Shown piece by piece: positions 44,848-52,625 of a stretch of 64,000 nt of DNA. A program made the position numbers and the translations under genes. Location of the stretch: the NCBI RefSeq assembly GCF_012396365.1, contig NZ_JAAXPG010000027.1, positions 1 through 64,000 on the forward strand, given 5' to 3'. Under the pieces are notes generated by a model. It ran no database searches. It was not told the DNA's origin and saw only the letters and a program-made list of their open reading frames with translations. How positions within the stretch are numbered: the first letter of the stretch is position 1; each line of letters begins with the position of its first letter. The DNA is from Nocardiopsis alborubida (GTDB lineage Bacteria; Actinomycetota; Actinomycetes; Streptosporangiales; Streptosporangiaceae).

Positions 44848-46158
44848 CTACCCGCCGGATCCCCCGAAGAGGGCCACCTCGTCGGGCGAGGGGCGGTCCA
44901 GCTCGAAGGGCAGGATCTGCCCGCCATCGCTGTCGGTGACCATGGGCTCCTGGAGGAGCTCGGGCTCCTCACCGGCGTGGTGTTGCACCACCATCACCCC
45001 GGCGTAGCCGCTGTGGTCGTTCTCGGTGGCGTTGAACGGCACCAGGCCGGGCCCCGTCCACTCGTGGGAGTTGAGGGTGGCGAGCAGGCTCTCCCGGGTC
45101 AGGTCGGGGCCGGTCTCCATCAGCACCTGGGCGAACAGGACCGCCTGCACCATGCCGTAGACGGTGGTGTCGGTGAAGGGCGTGCCCTCGTTGTACTGCT
45201 CGTGGATCTCCAGGAAGAACTCGGTCCACGGGTCCTCGCGCTGGGCGGCCATCGGCAGGAACGCGGTGATGATCAGGTCGTCCAGGAAGGCCTCGGGCGG
45301 AACGTTCTCGGCCGCCGTGCCCTGCGCGTACTCCTCGATCAGCCCGGTGGCCACCGCCACGTCGCCGCCGAAGCTGGGCGCCACCCACTGCGGCGTGTAG
45401 CCGATCGCGGTGGCCTCCAGGACGGCCAGGGCCAGGAAGGCGGGGATGCAGTGGCAGACGGCGACCTCGGCGCCCGACCGCTTGAGCTCCTCGACCTGTC
45501 CGGCGAGCTCGGGGACGCCGGGGTCGTAGGACTCCCAGGCCACGATCTCCTCGGTGAGGTACTGCTCGATCCCCGCGTGGGAGGAGGGGCCCACGTCGTC
45601 GTTCTGGTAGAGCAGGCCGACCCGGTCGCCGGGGAAGTTCTCGGCGATGTACTGGCCCTGGATCTTGGCCTCCCGGGTGTAGTCGACCTGGAAGCCGTAG
45701 CTGTAGGGGTAGACCTGGGGCTGGTCCCAGGCCAGGGCGCCCGAGGAGACGAACAGGTCGGGGACGCCCGCCTCGTTGAGCTCCTCGATCACGGCCTCGT
45801 GGGTGGGGGTGCCCAGGCCGCCGAGCATGGCGAAGATCTCCTGGTCGTCGATGAGGCTGCGGGTGGCCTCCATGGTCTGCGCGGGGTCGAACGCGTCGTC
45901 CTGGACCTGGTACTCGATCCGGCGGCCGTGGATGCCGCCGTTGTCGTTGATGTAGTCGAACACGGCGCGGGCGCCGGTGGAGACGTGGCGGAAACCCGGG
46001 GAGGCCGCCCCGGTGAGCGGCTGGTGGGTGCCGATGACGACGGCGTCGTCCGTCACTCCGCGGGTGTCGGCTCTGTCGGAGCCGTCCGTGCCGCTGGAAC
46101 AGGAGGTGAGGAGAACCGTGACGGCCAGCGTCGAGGAGAGGATTCTCAGTGGTCGCAT
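44848..46158 (-). CDS. substrate-binding lipoprotein (LivK-like, periplasmic binding fold I)
   Basis: The 436-residue lipoprotein has lipobox LLTSC (Cys at residue 20). The mature domain is the type I periplasmic-binding fold of branched-chain amino acid receptors: DAVVIGTHQPLTGAASPG, DNGGIHGRRIEYQVQDDAFD and GDRVGLLYQNDDVG are typical. It may also carry TDTTVYGMVQAVLFAQVL in the second lobe. Permease and ATPase genes of a Liv system are not next to it, so it must work with distant subunits or act as a sensor. ATG at 46158 has AGGAC upstream. Confidence 0.9.
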   Translation of the reverse strand: MRPLRILSSTLAVTVLLTSCSSGTDGSDRADTRGVTDDAVVIGTHQPLTGAASPGFRHVSTGARAVFDYINDNGGIHGRRIEYQVQDDAFDPAQTMEATRSLIDDQEIFAMLGGLGTPTHEAVIEELNEAGVPDLFVSSGALAWDQPQVYPYSYGFQVDYTREAKIQGQYIAENFPGDRVGLLYQNDDVGPSSHAGIEQYLTEEIVAWESYDPGVPELAGQVEELKRSGAEVAVCHCIPAFLALAVLEATAIGYTPQWVAPSFGGDVAVATGLIEEYAQGTAAENVPPEAFLDDLIITAFLPMAAQREDPWTEFFLEIHEQYNEGTPFTDTTVYGMVQAVLFAQVLMETGPDLTRESLLATLNSHEWTGPGLVPFNATENDHSGYAGVMVVQHHAGEEPELLQEPMVTDSDGGQILPFELDRPSPDEVALFGGSGG

Positions 46159-46370
46159 GATGGTGTCCTGGACTCGGTCGTGCCTTCGCGGAACGGGCGG
46201 GGCGGGGCCCGTGGGGGAGGTACGTGTCTGCGGAGCGGACTGCGGGGGTACGTCTACTCACCAGTACGTTACTTGCGGGTAAACACTCTACGCGTGTCAC
46301 CCGACCGCTCAAACCGACCGGTCGTCATGTGACGTGTGTCCAGGTGGGAGGGCATGGGGGTGTGTCCGGG

Positions 46371-47393
46371 TCAGCCGTTGAGCGCCCCCGGCGCGCGTCC
46401 GCCGCACCGCTCGTTCGGCGCACGGCCGATGCCGGACGCGGAGCCGTCCGCGGCCTGCGCGGCGGACCCGGCGGCGCCCGGGGGCACTGGGGGCAGGGTG
46501 CGGGACGGGCCGCGCAGGATCTCGCGGGCCAGCCGCGCGATGGTGTCGGAGGCCTGCTGGATCGGGCTGTCGCGCCGCCAGACCAACAGGTGGCGCAGCT
46601 GGATGGGCGCGCCCTCCAAGGGGCGTATCACCACGTCCGGACCGGTGTCGAAGTCCGACTGGCACGGCGCGACCGCACGGCGGTCGGCGATGAGGTCGCG
46701 GATCTCGGAGCGGTCGTAGAGCCGGTAGGGCACCTCGGGGGTGAACCCGGCCCGCTGGCAGGCCAGGTAGAAGCACTCCGGCCAGCCGGTGCCGTCCGGC
46801 GGGGTCAGCGCCCACGGGGACCCCTCCAGGTCGCCCAGCCGGACCAGGGGCCGGTCCGCCTGGGGGTGGCCGGCCCACAGCGCCACGTGCAGCGGCTCCA
46901 CCGAGAGCATCGCCCAGGACAGGGGGCCGTCCGTGGACAGGTCGCGGTCCACGTAGTCGATCGTGGTCCCCAGGTCCAGGCGGCCCGCGCGGACCAGGTC
47001 GGTGACCAGCTTGGGGGAGTACTCCGTGCGCACGTGGACCGGCACGTTCGGGAAGACCTCGGGCATGCGGGCCGACAGCTCCAGCGTCAGTGGCCCGACC
47101 CCGCCCACGCGCAGCGTGGTGGGGGAGGCCCCGCGCGCGGTGATGTCGTGCAGCAGGTCGTCCATGGACAGCAGGACCGAGCGGGCGCGCACCAGCACGA
47201 AGTCGCCCAGCTCGGTGGGACGGACCCCCGAACGTCCGCGGTGGAACAGCGCACCGCCGACCTCGCGCTCGATCCGCTGGAGCTGTGTGGTCAGTGCGGG
47301 CTGGGAGGTGGAGAGCGCGGCGGCCGCCTTGGTCACACTGCCGGTGTCGGCCAGGAGGCAGATGGTGCGCAGGTGGCGGAGTTCGAGGTCCAT
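46371..47393 (-). CDS. LysR-family transcriptional regulator
   Basis: The 340-residue protein has an N-terminal HTH (LRHLRTICLLADTGSVTKAA, with SQPALTTQLQRIEREVGGAL as recognition helix) and the LysR substrate-binding domain. Residues after about 300 are low complexity. It stands 220 bp from the divergent acyl-CoA dehydrogenase gene, the usual position for its target. TAGATT (47400-47405) ends seven bases before the ATG and TGTACA lies 18 bases farther, so the regulator mRNA is probably leaderless. The ligand is unknown. Confidence 0.93.
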   Translation of the reverse strand: MDLELRHLRTICLLADTGSVTKAAAALSTSQPALTTQLQRIEREVGGALFHRGRSGVRPTELGDFVLVRARSVLLSMDDLLHDITARGASPTTLRVGGVGPLTLELSARMPEVFPNVPVHVRTEYSPKLVTDLVRAGRLDLGTTIDYVDRDLSTDGPLSWAMLSVEPLHVALWAGHPQADRPLVRLGDLEGSPWALTPPDGTGWPECFYLACQRAGFTPEVPYRLYDRSEIRDLIADRRAVAPCQSDFDTGPDVVIRPLEGAPIQLRHLLVWRRDSPIQQASDTIARLAREILRGPSRTLPPVPPGAAGSAAQAADGSASGIGRAPNERCGGRAPGALNG

Positions 47394-47399
47394 GCGTGG

Positions 47400-47429
47400 A
47401 ATCTAGGACGAGGAGGGGGCTCGTGTACA
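47400..47429 (-). promoter_or_regulatory. leaderless promoter of the LysR gene
   Basis: On the minus strand TGTACA (47424-47429), 18-base spacer and TAGATT (47400-47405) precede the ATG at 47393 by the leaderless distance. Confidence 0.65.
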
Positions 47430-47561
47430 GACGTGTTGTCGCCGCGGGCGCGGCGGCCCGCCCCGTCTAACGGAACGGCGACCAGGGTGGTGCGCTGTCC
47501 AAGGGAACGGAGTGCCGGGCGCATCCGGCTTGTGGAGCGGGGGTGCCGTGCGTCACCATAT

Positions 47562-47577
47562 AGTTGGACGTCCTACT
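47562..47577. promoter_or_regulatory. candidate operator before the acyl-CoA dehydrogenase gene
   Basis: AGTTGGACGTCCTACT is a 16-bp palindrome with seven of eight pairs. It overlaps TATAGT (47559-47564), a likely -10 box, 37 bases before the gene. A second repeat TGTCC-N7-GGACA lies at 47581-47597. Confidence 0.5.
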
Positions 47578-47613
47578 AGGTGTCCACATGTCGGACAGGC
47601 GCGGGAGAGGTTC

Positions 47614-48771
47614 ATGACGGTCGCACGTACGCTGCACACCCCCGAGGCGGAGCAGCTCCTGGAACTGACCCGGGAGATCGTGGACAAGGAGCTCACCCCG
47701 CGGGCCGCCGGGGACGAGGAGGGCGGCCTGTTCCCGCGCGAGGTCTTCCGCGTGCTCGGCGGCGCCGGACTGCTCGGCCTGCCCTACCCCGGCCGGTACG
47801 GCGGCGGGGACCAGCCCTACGAGGTCTACCTCCAGGTGGTGGAGGAGCTGGCCCGGGGCTGGCTCGCGGTCGGCCTGGGCGTGAGCGTGCACACCCTGTC
47901 CTGCTACCCCCTCGCCTCCTTCGGCTCCGAGTCGCAGAAGGAGGCCCACCTGCCCGGCATGCTCGGCGGCGACCTCCTGGGCGCCTACTGCCTGTCCGAG
48001 GCCGCCTCGGGCTCCGACGCCTCCGCCCTGGCCACCCGTGCCGAGGCCGACGGGGACGGCTACCGCGTCAACGGAGCCAAGGCCTGGATCACCCACGGCG
48101 GCCAGGCCGACTACTACACGCTCTTCGCCCGCACCGGCGCACCCGACTCCGGCGCCCGCGGCATCAGCTGCCTCCACGTCCCCGCGGACACCCCCGGCCT
48201 GGGTTCGGCGGCCCCCGAACGCAAGATGGGCATGAACTCCTCGATCACCGCCGGGGTCCTCTTCGACGACGTCCGCCTCGGCGCCGACGCCCTGGTGGGC
48301 GAGCGGGACAGGGGTTTCGGCATCGCTCTGTCCGCCCTCGACTCCGGGCGCCTCGGCATCGCCGCCTGCGCGGTCGGCCTCGCCCAGGCCGCCCTCGACG
48401 CCGCCGTGGACTACTCCCGCGAACGCCGCCAGTTCGGCAGCGCGATCGGCGACTTCCAGGGTGTGGGCTTCATGCTCGCCGACATGGCCACCCAGGTCGC
48501 CGCCTCCCGCGAGCTCTGCCTGTCCGCCGCCCGCCTGCGCGACGCCGGGCGCCCCTTCGGCAAGCAGGCCGCCATGGCCAAGCTCCTGGCCACCGACACC
48601 GCCATGAGGGTCACCACCGACGCCGTGCAGGTCTTCGGCGGCTACGGCTACACCCGCGACTTTTCCGTCGAGCGCTACATGCGCGAGGCCAAGGTGCTCC
48701 AGATCGTGGAGGGCACCAACCAGGTCCAGCGCATGGTCATCAGCCGCCACCTGGCCCGCGAGGGAGCCTGA
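47614..48771 (+). CDS. acyl-CoA dehydrogenase
   Basis: The 385-residue flavoprotein has the three acyl-CoA dehydrogenase domains. YCLSEAASGSDASALATRA is the FAD/substrate signature in the middle domain. ERRQFGSAIGDFQGVGFMLAD, FGGYGYTRDFSVERYMREA and IVEGTNQVQRMVISRHLA form the C-terminal domain; the Glu of VEGTNQ is the catalytic base of short-chain enzymes. It oxidises acyl-CoA to the 2-enoyl-CoA. ATG at 47614 has GGGAGAGG upstream. It is divergent from the LysR gene. Confidence 0.94.
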   Translation: MTVARTLHTPEAEQLLELTREIVDKELTPRAAGDEEGGLFPREVFRVLGGAGLLGLPYPGRYGGGDQPYEVYLQVVEELARGWLAVGLGVSVHTLSCYPLASFGSESQKEAHLPGMLGGDLLGAYCLSEAASGSDASALATRAEADGDGYRVNGAKAWITHGGQADYYTLFARTGAPDSGARGISCLHVPADTPGLGSAAPERKMGMNSSITAGVLFDDVRLGADALVGERDRGFGIALSALDSGRLGIAACAVGLAQAALDAAVDYSRERRQFGSAIGDFQGVGFMLADMATQVAASRELCLSAARLRDAGRPFGKQAAMAKLLATDTAMRVTTDAVQVFGGYGYTRDFSVERYMREAKVLQIVEGTNQVQRMVISRHLAREGA

Positions 48772-48844
48772 CCGCCTTCCCGCGCGCAGGAGGGCACCGC
48801 CGCGCGCACCCGCCGCCCGGCACGCGAGAACGCCTGAGGGGGCC

Positions 48845-48898
48845 GGGGCGGCCCGGCCCCGGGAGGTTCCGGTCCTCTCCCGGGAGCCCGGCCGCCCC
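48845..48898. terminator. nested bidirectional terminator
   Basis: GGGGCGGCC (48845-48853) pairs with GGCCGCCCC (48890-48898), enclosing an inner 8-bp stem (48858-48865 with 48877-48884). It lies between convergent genes. Confidence 0.7.
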
Positions 48899-48904
48899 CG
48901 GGCT

Positions 48905-49729
48905 TCAGCCGCCGCCCGGCCGGGAGCGCAGCAGCCTGACGGTCTCCTCGTGGGGACGCAGCTCCAGCTCCAGCGGCCGGTCGGTCAGCGCCGCCAGCGC
49001 GGCACGGTACTCCTCCCCGCCCCGGTCCGAGGCCGCCCCGACCTCCAGGTCCGCCAGCGCCACCGCCTCCGGACCCCCGCCGCCCTCCCAGGCCAGCAGT
49101 TCGGGGGCGGCGTCCGCCGGGCTCACCAGCACCCGCCGCATCCCGCCGGACAGGCCCAGGCCGGTCGCCTTCAGCAGCGCCTCCTTGCGGGCCCAGTAGC
49201 GGAAGAAGGCGCCGATCCGGTCGGCGGGGGAGAGGCGCTCCCAGGTCCGCTGCTCGGACTCGCCCAGCGTGTAGCCCGCCAGGCCCTCCAAGTCGCGGGC
49301 CGGGGACACGCGTTCCACGTCCACGCCCACGGGCACCCCGCGGGCCAGGGCCAGCACCACCCACTCGCCCGAGTGGCTGACGGAGACCTCCCACCCCTCG
49401 GCGGGGCCGGAGGGGTGGGGTTTGCCGTGCGGGCCCTGCGCGGAGTCCTCGCCCCGGCTGGCGCCCGCGCGTTCCTTCTCCTCACAGGAACGGCAGCGTA
49501 AGGCGAAGGTCACCTTCTCGGGCGGGCAGTCGGCCCGCTCGGCCAGCAGCAGCCGGGACACCGCCCGGCCCAGCAGGTGCCGGTCGCGGTCGGCCTGGAG
49601 CCGGAAGCGGGCGTTGCGTGACCGTTCCTCCTCGTCCAACAGGCGCAGCAGGCGGTCGTCGGCGGCTGAGGTGCGTACCCACCACACCTCGGTGGGCAGT
49701 GGTGCCGGATCGAGCTTCATGTCCCCCAT
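48905..49729 (-). CDS. 4'-phosphopantetheinyl transferase (Sfp type)
   Basis: The 274-residue protein is a Sfp-type transferase that moves phosphopantetheine from CoA to carrier proteins. VSVSHSGEWVVLALARGVPV, GVDVERV and FFRYWARKEALLKATGLG are the CoA- and Mg2+-binding motifs (Asp, Glu and the W-x-x-K-E-A-x-x-K). An insertion with CRSCEEKERAGASRGEDS (about residues 78-95) separates the two halves. Sfp-type enzymes serve polyketide and peptide synthases, though none is present here. ATG at 49729 or the Met three codons later (49720) starts it. Confidence 0.92.
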   Translation of the reverse strand: MGDMKLDPAPLPTEVWWVRTSAADDRLLRLLDEEERSRNARFRLQADRDRHLLGRAVSRLLLAERADCPPEKVTFALRCRSCEEKERAGASRGEDSAQGPHGKPHPSGPAEGWEVSVSHSGEWVVLALARGVPVGVDVERVSPARDLEGLAGYTLGESEQRTWERLSPADRIGAFFRYWARKEALLKATGLGLSGGMRRVLVSPADAAPELLAWEGGGGPEAVALADLEVGAASDRGGEEYRAALAALTDRPLELELRPHEETVRLLRSRPGGG

Positions 49730-49823
49730 TGTGTCCCGATCTTCCCCGCGTTCGGTGGTGTGAGGTCAACCCAAACCGGGAATTCGGTTATTGGCAGGTC
49801 AGCCCGTCCCCTGGGAGGCCCAG

Positions 49824-50051
49824 ATGTCTGTCGTGGTACTGCTCGGCGCGGGAGCGCTCGTCGGTCTGGTGGCGCTCACGGTGATCGTCGTCGTCACCCT
49901 TCTGCGGGAGGGGCCCCAGACTCCCGAGGAGGAGGCCGCCGCGGAGGCCGAGGGGCCCGAAACCGCCTCCGGGAGGATTCCGGAGCAGTCGGTGCCCGAG
50001 GACGCCGTCCGGCCCGGACGGGTTCCCACCGCCGACGGGTCCGTAGTCTAG
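49824..50051 (+). CDS. 75-residue single-helix membrane protein
   Basis: One N-terminal hydrophobic helix (about residues 2-25, VVVLLGAGALVGLVALTVIV) is followed by an acidic, disordered tail. GGGAGG lies about six bases before the ATG at 49824. No family is recognised; the type is common in actinobacteria. It stands just upstream of the DeoR-family gene. Confidence 0.65.
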   Translation: MSVVVLLGAGALVGLVALTVIVVVTLLREGPQTPEEEAAAEAEGPETASGRIPEQSVPEDAVRPGRVPTADGSVV

Positions 50052-50103
50052 GGAGTCGCGCGGGACCGTGGCCCGTGCCCGAACAGAGCACGGAAGTGGG
50101 TCC

Positions 50104-50910
50104 ATGGCCGAGGAGAACCGTCCGGCGTTCGCCGCCGACCGCCGGGAGCGCATTCTCGAACTCGTGCGCGCCAACGGCACCATGTCCCTGCGCGACATCG
50201 CCGTCAAGGTCCGCGCCTCGGAGGTCACCATCCGCCGCGACGTGCGCGCGCTGGAGACCGAGGGGCTGGTCGACCGCCGCCGGGGCGGGGTCGCCCTGCC
50301 CGGAAGGATCGGCCACGAGCAGAGCTACTCCGGCAAGAGCGGCCAGTGCGCCGCGGAGAAGGCCGCCATCGCCATCGCGGCCGCCCGCCTGGTCCGCCCC
50401 GGTGACGCCGTCACCATCGGTCCCGGCAGCACCGCCGAGGCCTTCGCCCGCGCGCTCCTCACCCGCACCGACCTGACCGTGGTCACCAACTCCCTGCGCG
50501 TCGCCGACGTCCTGGCCGGTGCCGCCGGTGTCGAGGTGGTCGTGACCGGCGGCACCCTGCACGGCCCCATCCGGGCCCTGGTCGGGGCCGCGGCGGAGGA
50601 GAGCCTGGCCGGGCTGCGCGTCAACCGGGCCTTCCTCTCGGGCAACGGGGTCAGCGCCGACCGCGGCCTGAGCACCCCCAACCCGGCCGTGGCCAGCGTG
50701 GACCGTGCCCTGGCCGCCTGCGCCGAGGAGACCATCGTCCTGGCCGACCACACCAAGATCGGCGCCGACACCATGGTGCCCACCGTCGCCCCCGAGGAGA
50801 TCGCCCACCTGGTCACCGACAGCAGCGCCGACCCCGAGGTGCTGATGACCCTGGAGGAGACGGGCGCCCTCGTCCACGTCGCGGTGGTCGCCCAGGAGCG
50901 GGGGCAGTGA
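50104..50910 (+). CDS. DeoR-family transcriptional regulator
   Basis: The 268-residue protein has an N-terminal HTH (RERILELVRANGTMSLRDIA, then ASEVTIRRDVRALETEGLVD) and the DeoR sensor domain. The sensor contains GDAVTIGPGSTAEAFARAL, VVTNSLRVADVL and FLSGNGVSADRGLSTPNPA, the phosphosugar-binding fold. It usually represses a sugar operon in the absence of a sugar phosphate, but no such operon is adjacent. ATG at 50104 is preferred over 50068, as GGAAG lies upstream. A hairpin follows the stop. Confidence 0.92.
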   Translation: MAEENRPAFAADRRERILELVRANGTMSLRDIAVKVRASEVTIRRDVRALETEGLVDRRRGGVALPGRIGHEQSYSGKSGQCAAEKAAIAIAAARLVRPGDAVTIGPGSTAEAFARALLTRTDLTVVTNSLRVADVLAGAAGVEVVVTGGTLHGPIRALVGAAAEESLAGLRVNRAFLSGNGVSADRGLSTPNPAVASVDRALAACAEETIVLADHTKIGADTMVPTVAPEEIAHLVTDSSADPEVLMTLEETGALVHVAVVAQERGQ

Positions 50911-50929
50911 GGGAGGACAAAGGGGAACT

Positions 50930-50951
50930 TTTCCTCTGCGAACAGAGGAAA
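50930..50951 (+). terminator. terminator of the DeoR-family gene
   Basis: TTTCCTCTG and CAGAGGAAA pair perfectly over a CGAA tetraloop, 20 bases past the stop. Confidence 0.75.
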
Positions 50952-51040
50952 GGACCGCGTACCCTACCGTTCACACGCGTATCCCGCGTACGCTCCGCCC
51001 GTCCCGCACCACCCGTCCGATCCCGCAGGAGCCGCCGCGC

Positions 51041-51859
51041 ATGTCCTCCCAGCCGACTCCCCAGCAGCCGTCCTCCCCTCCCGTGCGCGTCACCCCCGAA
51101 CCCGTGGCGCTCCCCGCACCGTGGGCCGAGTCCCGGGTGACGGTGGTCGTGCCCACCTACAACGAGGCGGACAACCTCCCCGTGCTGGTGGGCCGGCTCA
51201 TGGCCCTGGACCTGCCGCGGCTGCGGGTGGTGGTCGTGGACGACGGCTCCCCCGACGGCACCGGAGAGGTCGCCGACAAGCTCGCGGTCGAGTCCGCCGG
51301 ACGCGTCGGCGTCGTCCACCGCACCAGCAAGGACGGTCTGGGGCGCGCCTACGTCGCGGGCATGACCCGCGCCCTGGAGGAGGGCGCCGACTACGTGGTG
51401 CAGATGGACGCCGACCTCAGCCACCCCGTGGGTTACGTGCCCCAGCTGCTCGGCACCCTGCACGCCACCAACGCGGGCGTGGTGATCGGCAGCCGCTACG
51501 TCTCCGGCGGCAGCCTGTCCGAGCAGTGGAACCTCAGCCGCCGCCTCCTGAGCGGCTGGGCCAACACCTACGTCAAGACCGTGCTGTCCATCCCGATCCG
51601 CGACGTCACCGCGGGCTTCAAGATCTGGCGGGCCTCGGCGCTGCGCGTCCTGGACCTGCCCGGCATCGAGAGCACCGGCTACGCCTTCCAGGTGGAGATG
51701 CACTACCGGGCCTACCGGCGCGGGCAGAAGATGGTGGAGATCCCCATCCACTTCGAGGACCGCGTGGTGGGCCAGAGCAAGCTCGACGGCTCCGTCGCTC
51801 TGGAGGCCGCCCTGCGCCCGCTGCTGCTGCGCCGTGCCGAGCGCGCCCGCCGCCGGTAG
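51041..51859 (+). CDS. ppm1: polyprenol monophosphomannose synthase
   Basis: The 272-residue GT2 transferase makes polyprenol-phosphate-mannose, the mannose donor for lipomannan and protein O-mannosylation. VTVVVPTYNEADNLP is the GT2 entry, VVVDDGSPDGT the nucleotide-sugar site, and VQMDADLSHPVGYVP the DxD-containing metal motif. IGSRYVSGG and TAGFKIWRASAL follow, and EIPIHFEDRVVGQSKLD is the GT2 Ppm signature. It lacks the apolipoprotein N-acyltransferase domain found fused in some actinobacteria. ATG at 51041 has CAGGAG upstream. Confidence 0.94.
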   Translation: MSSQPTPQQPSSPPVRVTPEPVALPAPWAESRVTVVVPTYNEADNLPVLVGRLMALDLPRLRVVVVDDGSPDGTGEVADKLAVESAGRVGVVHRTSKDGLGRAYVAGMTRALEEGADYVVQMDADLSHPVGYVPQLLGTLHATNAGVVIGSRYVSGGSLSEQWNLSRRLLSGWANTYVKTVLSIPIRDVTAGFKIWRASALRVLDLPGIESTGYAFQVEMHYRAYRRGQKMVEIPIHFEDRVVGQSKLDGSVALEAALRPLLLRRAERARRR

Positions 51860-51969
51860 CGGGTCCCGCCGCGCGGACGCCCCCGGTCCGCCCCGCCGCC
51901 CCGTGCTCCCGCGGGTGACATAGGTACGCCGGTTTGGGGCACGGGACTAACGAGGGAAAGGGGGCGAAC

Positions 51970-52422
51970 ATGACTGAAGAGCCCTATGACGTGGACACCG
52001 ACATGGGGGACGACCCCGAACTGAGCAAGGCCGTCGCCCGGGAGCGGCGGATCGAGGCCGACTACGACATCCAGGAGTACGACTTCGAGGACCCCGACAT
52101 GCCGGGGACCGACAGTTCGGCCGAGCCGCGGGGGATCGACGAGGGGGTGCGCTCCGAGCGCAGCGACCTCTACCCGCGCGAGAGCTGGGGAGGGGAGACC
52201 CGCAGCGCCGAGCAGGAGGCCATGCACGAGGAGTCCGACGACGTCACGCCCGACGTCGACGAGGGCGCGGCCGTGCGGAGCGAGCACCCCGACAGGCCCT
52301 ACGAGCATCCGGCGGACACGCCCCACGGCGACCGGGACGACGAGCGCGACCGGACCACCGACACGGCGGGCTACGTTCCGGACGCCGAGGACCCCAGGGA
52401 CACGGGGGCCCCGGACACGTGA
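51970..52422 (+). CDS. acidic disordered protein of unknown function
   Basis: The 150-residue protein is dominated by Asp, Glu, Arg and Pro with very few hydrophobic residues, so it should be mostly unfolded. RERRIEADYDIQEYDFEDPD and RSAEQEAMHEESDD are its most ordered-looking parts. AAAGGGGG lies five bases before the ATG at 51970. It resembles the small acidic actinobacterial proteins of unassigned DUF type, but I cannot name the family with certainty. Confidence 0.75.
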   Translation: MTEEPYDVDTDMGDDPELSKAVARERRIEADYDIQEYDFEDPDMPGTDSSAEPRGIDEGVRSERSDLYPRESWGGETRSAEQEAMHEESDDVTPDVDEGAAVRSEHPDRPYEHPADTPHGDRDDERDRTTDTAGYVPDAEDPRDTGAPDT

Positions 52423-52540
52423 GGCACTGCGCCGCCTGAGGGCTGTGCCGCCCGGGACGCGCCGTCCGAGGCGGGTCACGTGAGGTGCGGCGCCCCGGAC
52501 GGAGGAAGACCCTGTTCGGCGAGGGGGAGAACGCCGAGAG

Positions 52541-52580
52541 CGCGGGCCCCCTTCCGCCCGGAGGCGGAAGGGGGCCCGCG
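52541..52580. terminator. bidirectional terminator
   Basis: An 18-bp perfect stem (52541-52558 with 52563-52580) with a CGGA loop lies between the convergent acidic-protein and ABC permease genes; CGTTT follows on the plus strand. Confidence 0.85.
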
Positions 52581-52625
52581 CGTTTCCCGCTGCGGCGACG
52601 CGCGCGCCCGCGGGGCGGCGACGGC

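Noticed and set aside
49760..50476. 238-codon frame over the small membrane protein and DeoR genes
   Set aside because: It is a frame shadow rich in Pro, Ser and Arg; the DeoR frame shows clear HTH and sensor motifs.
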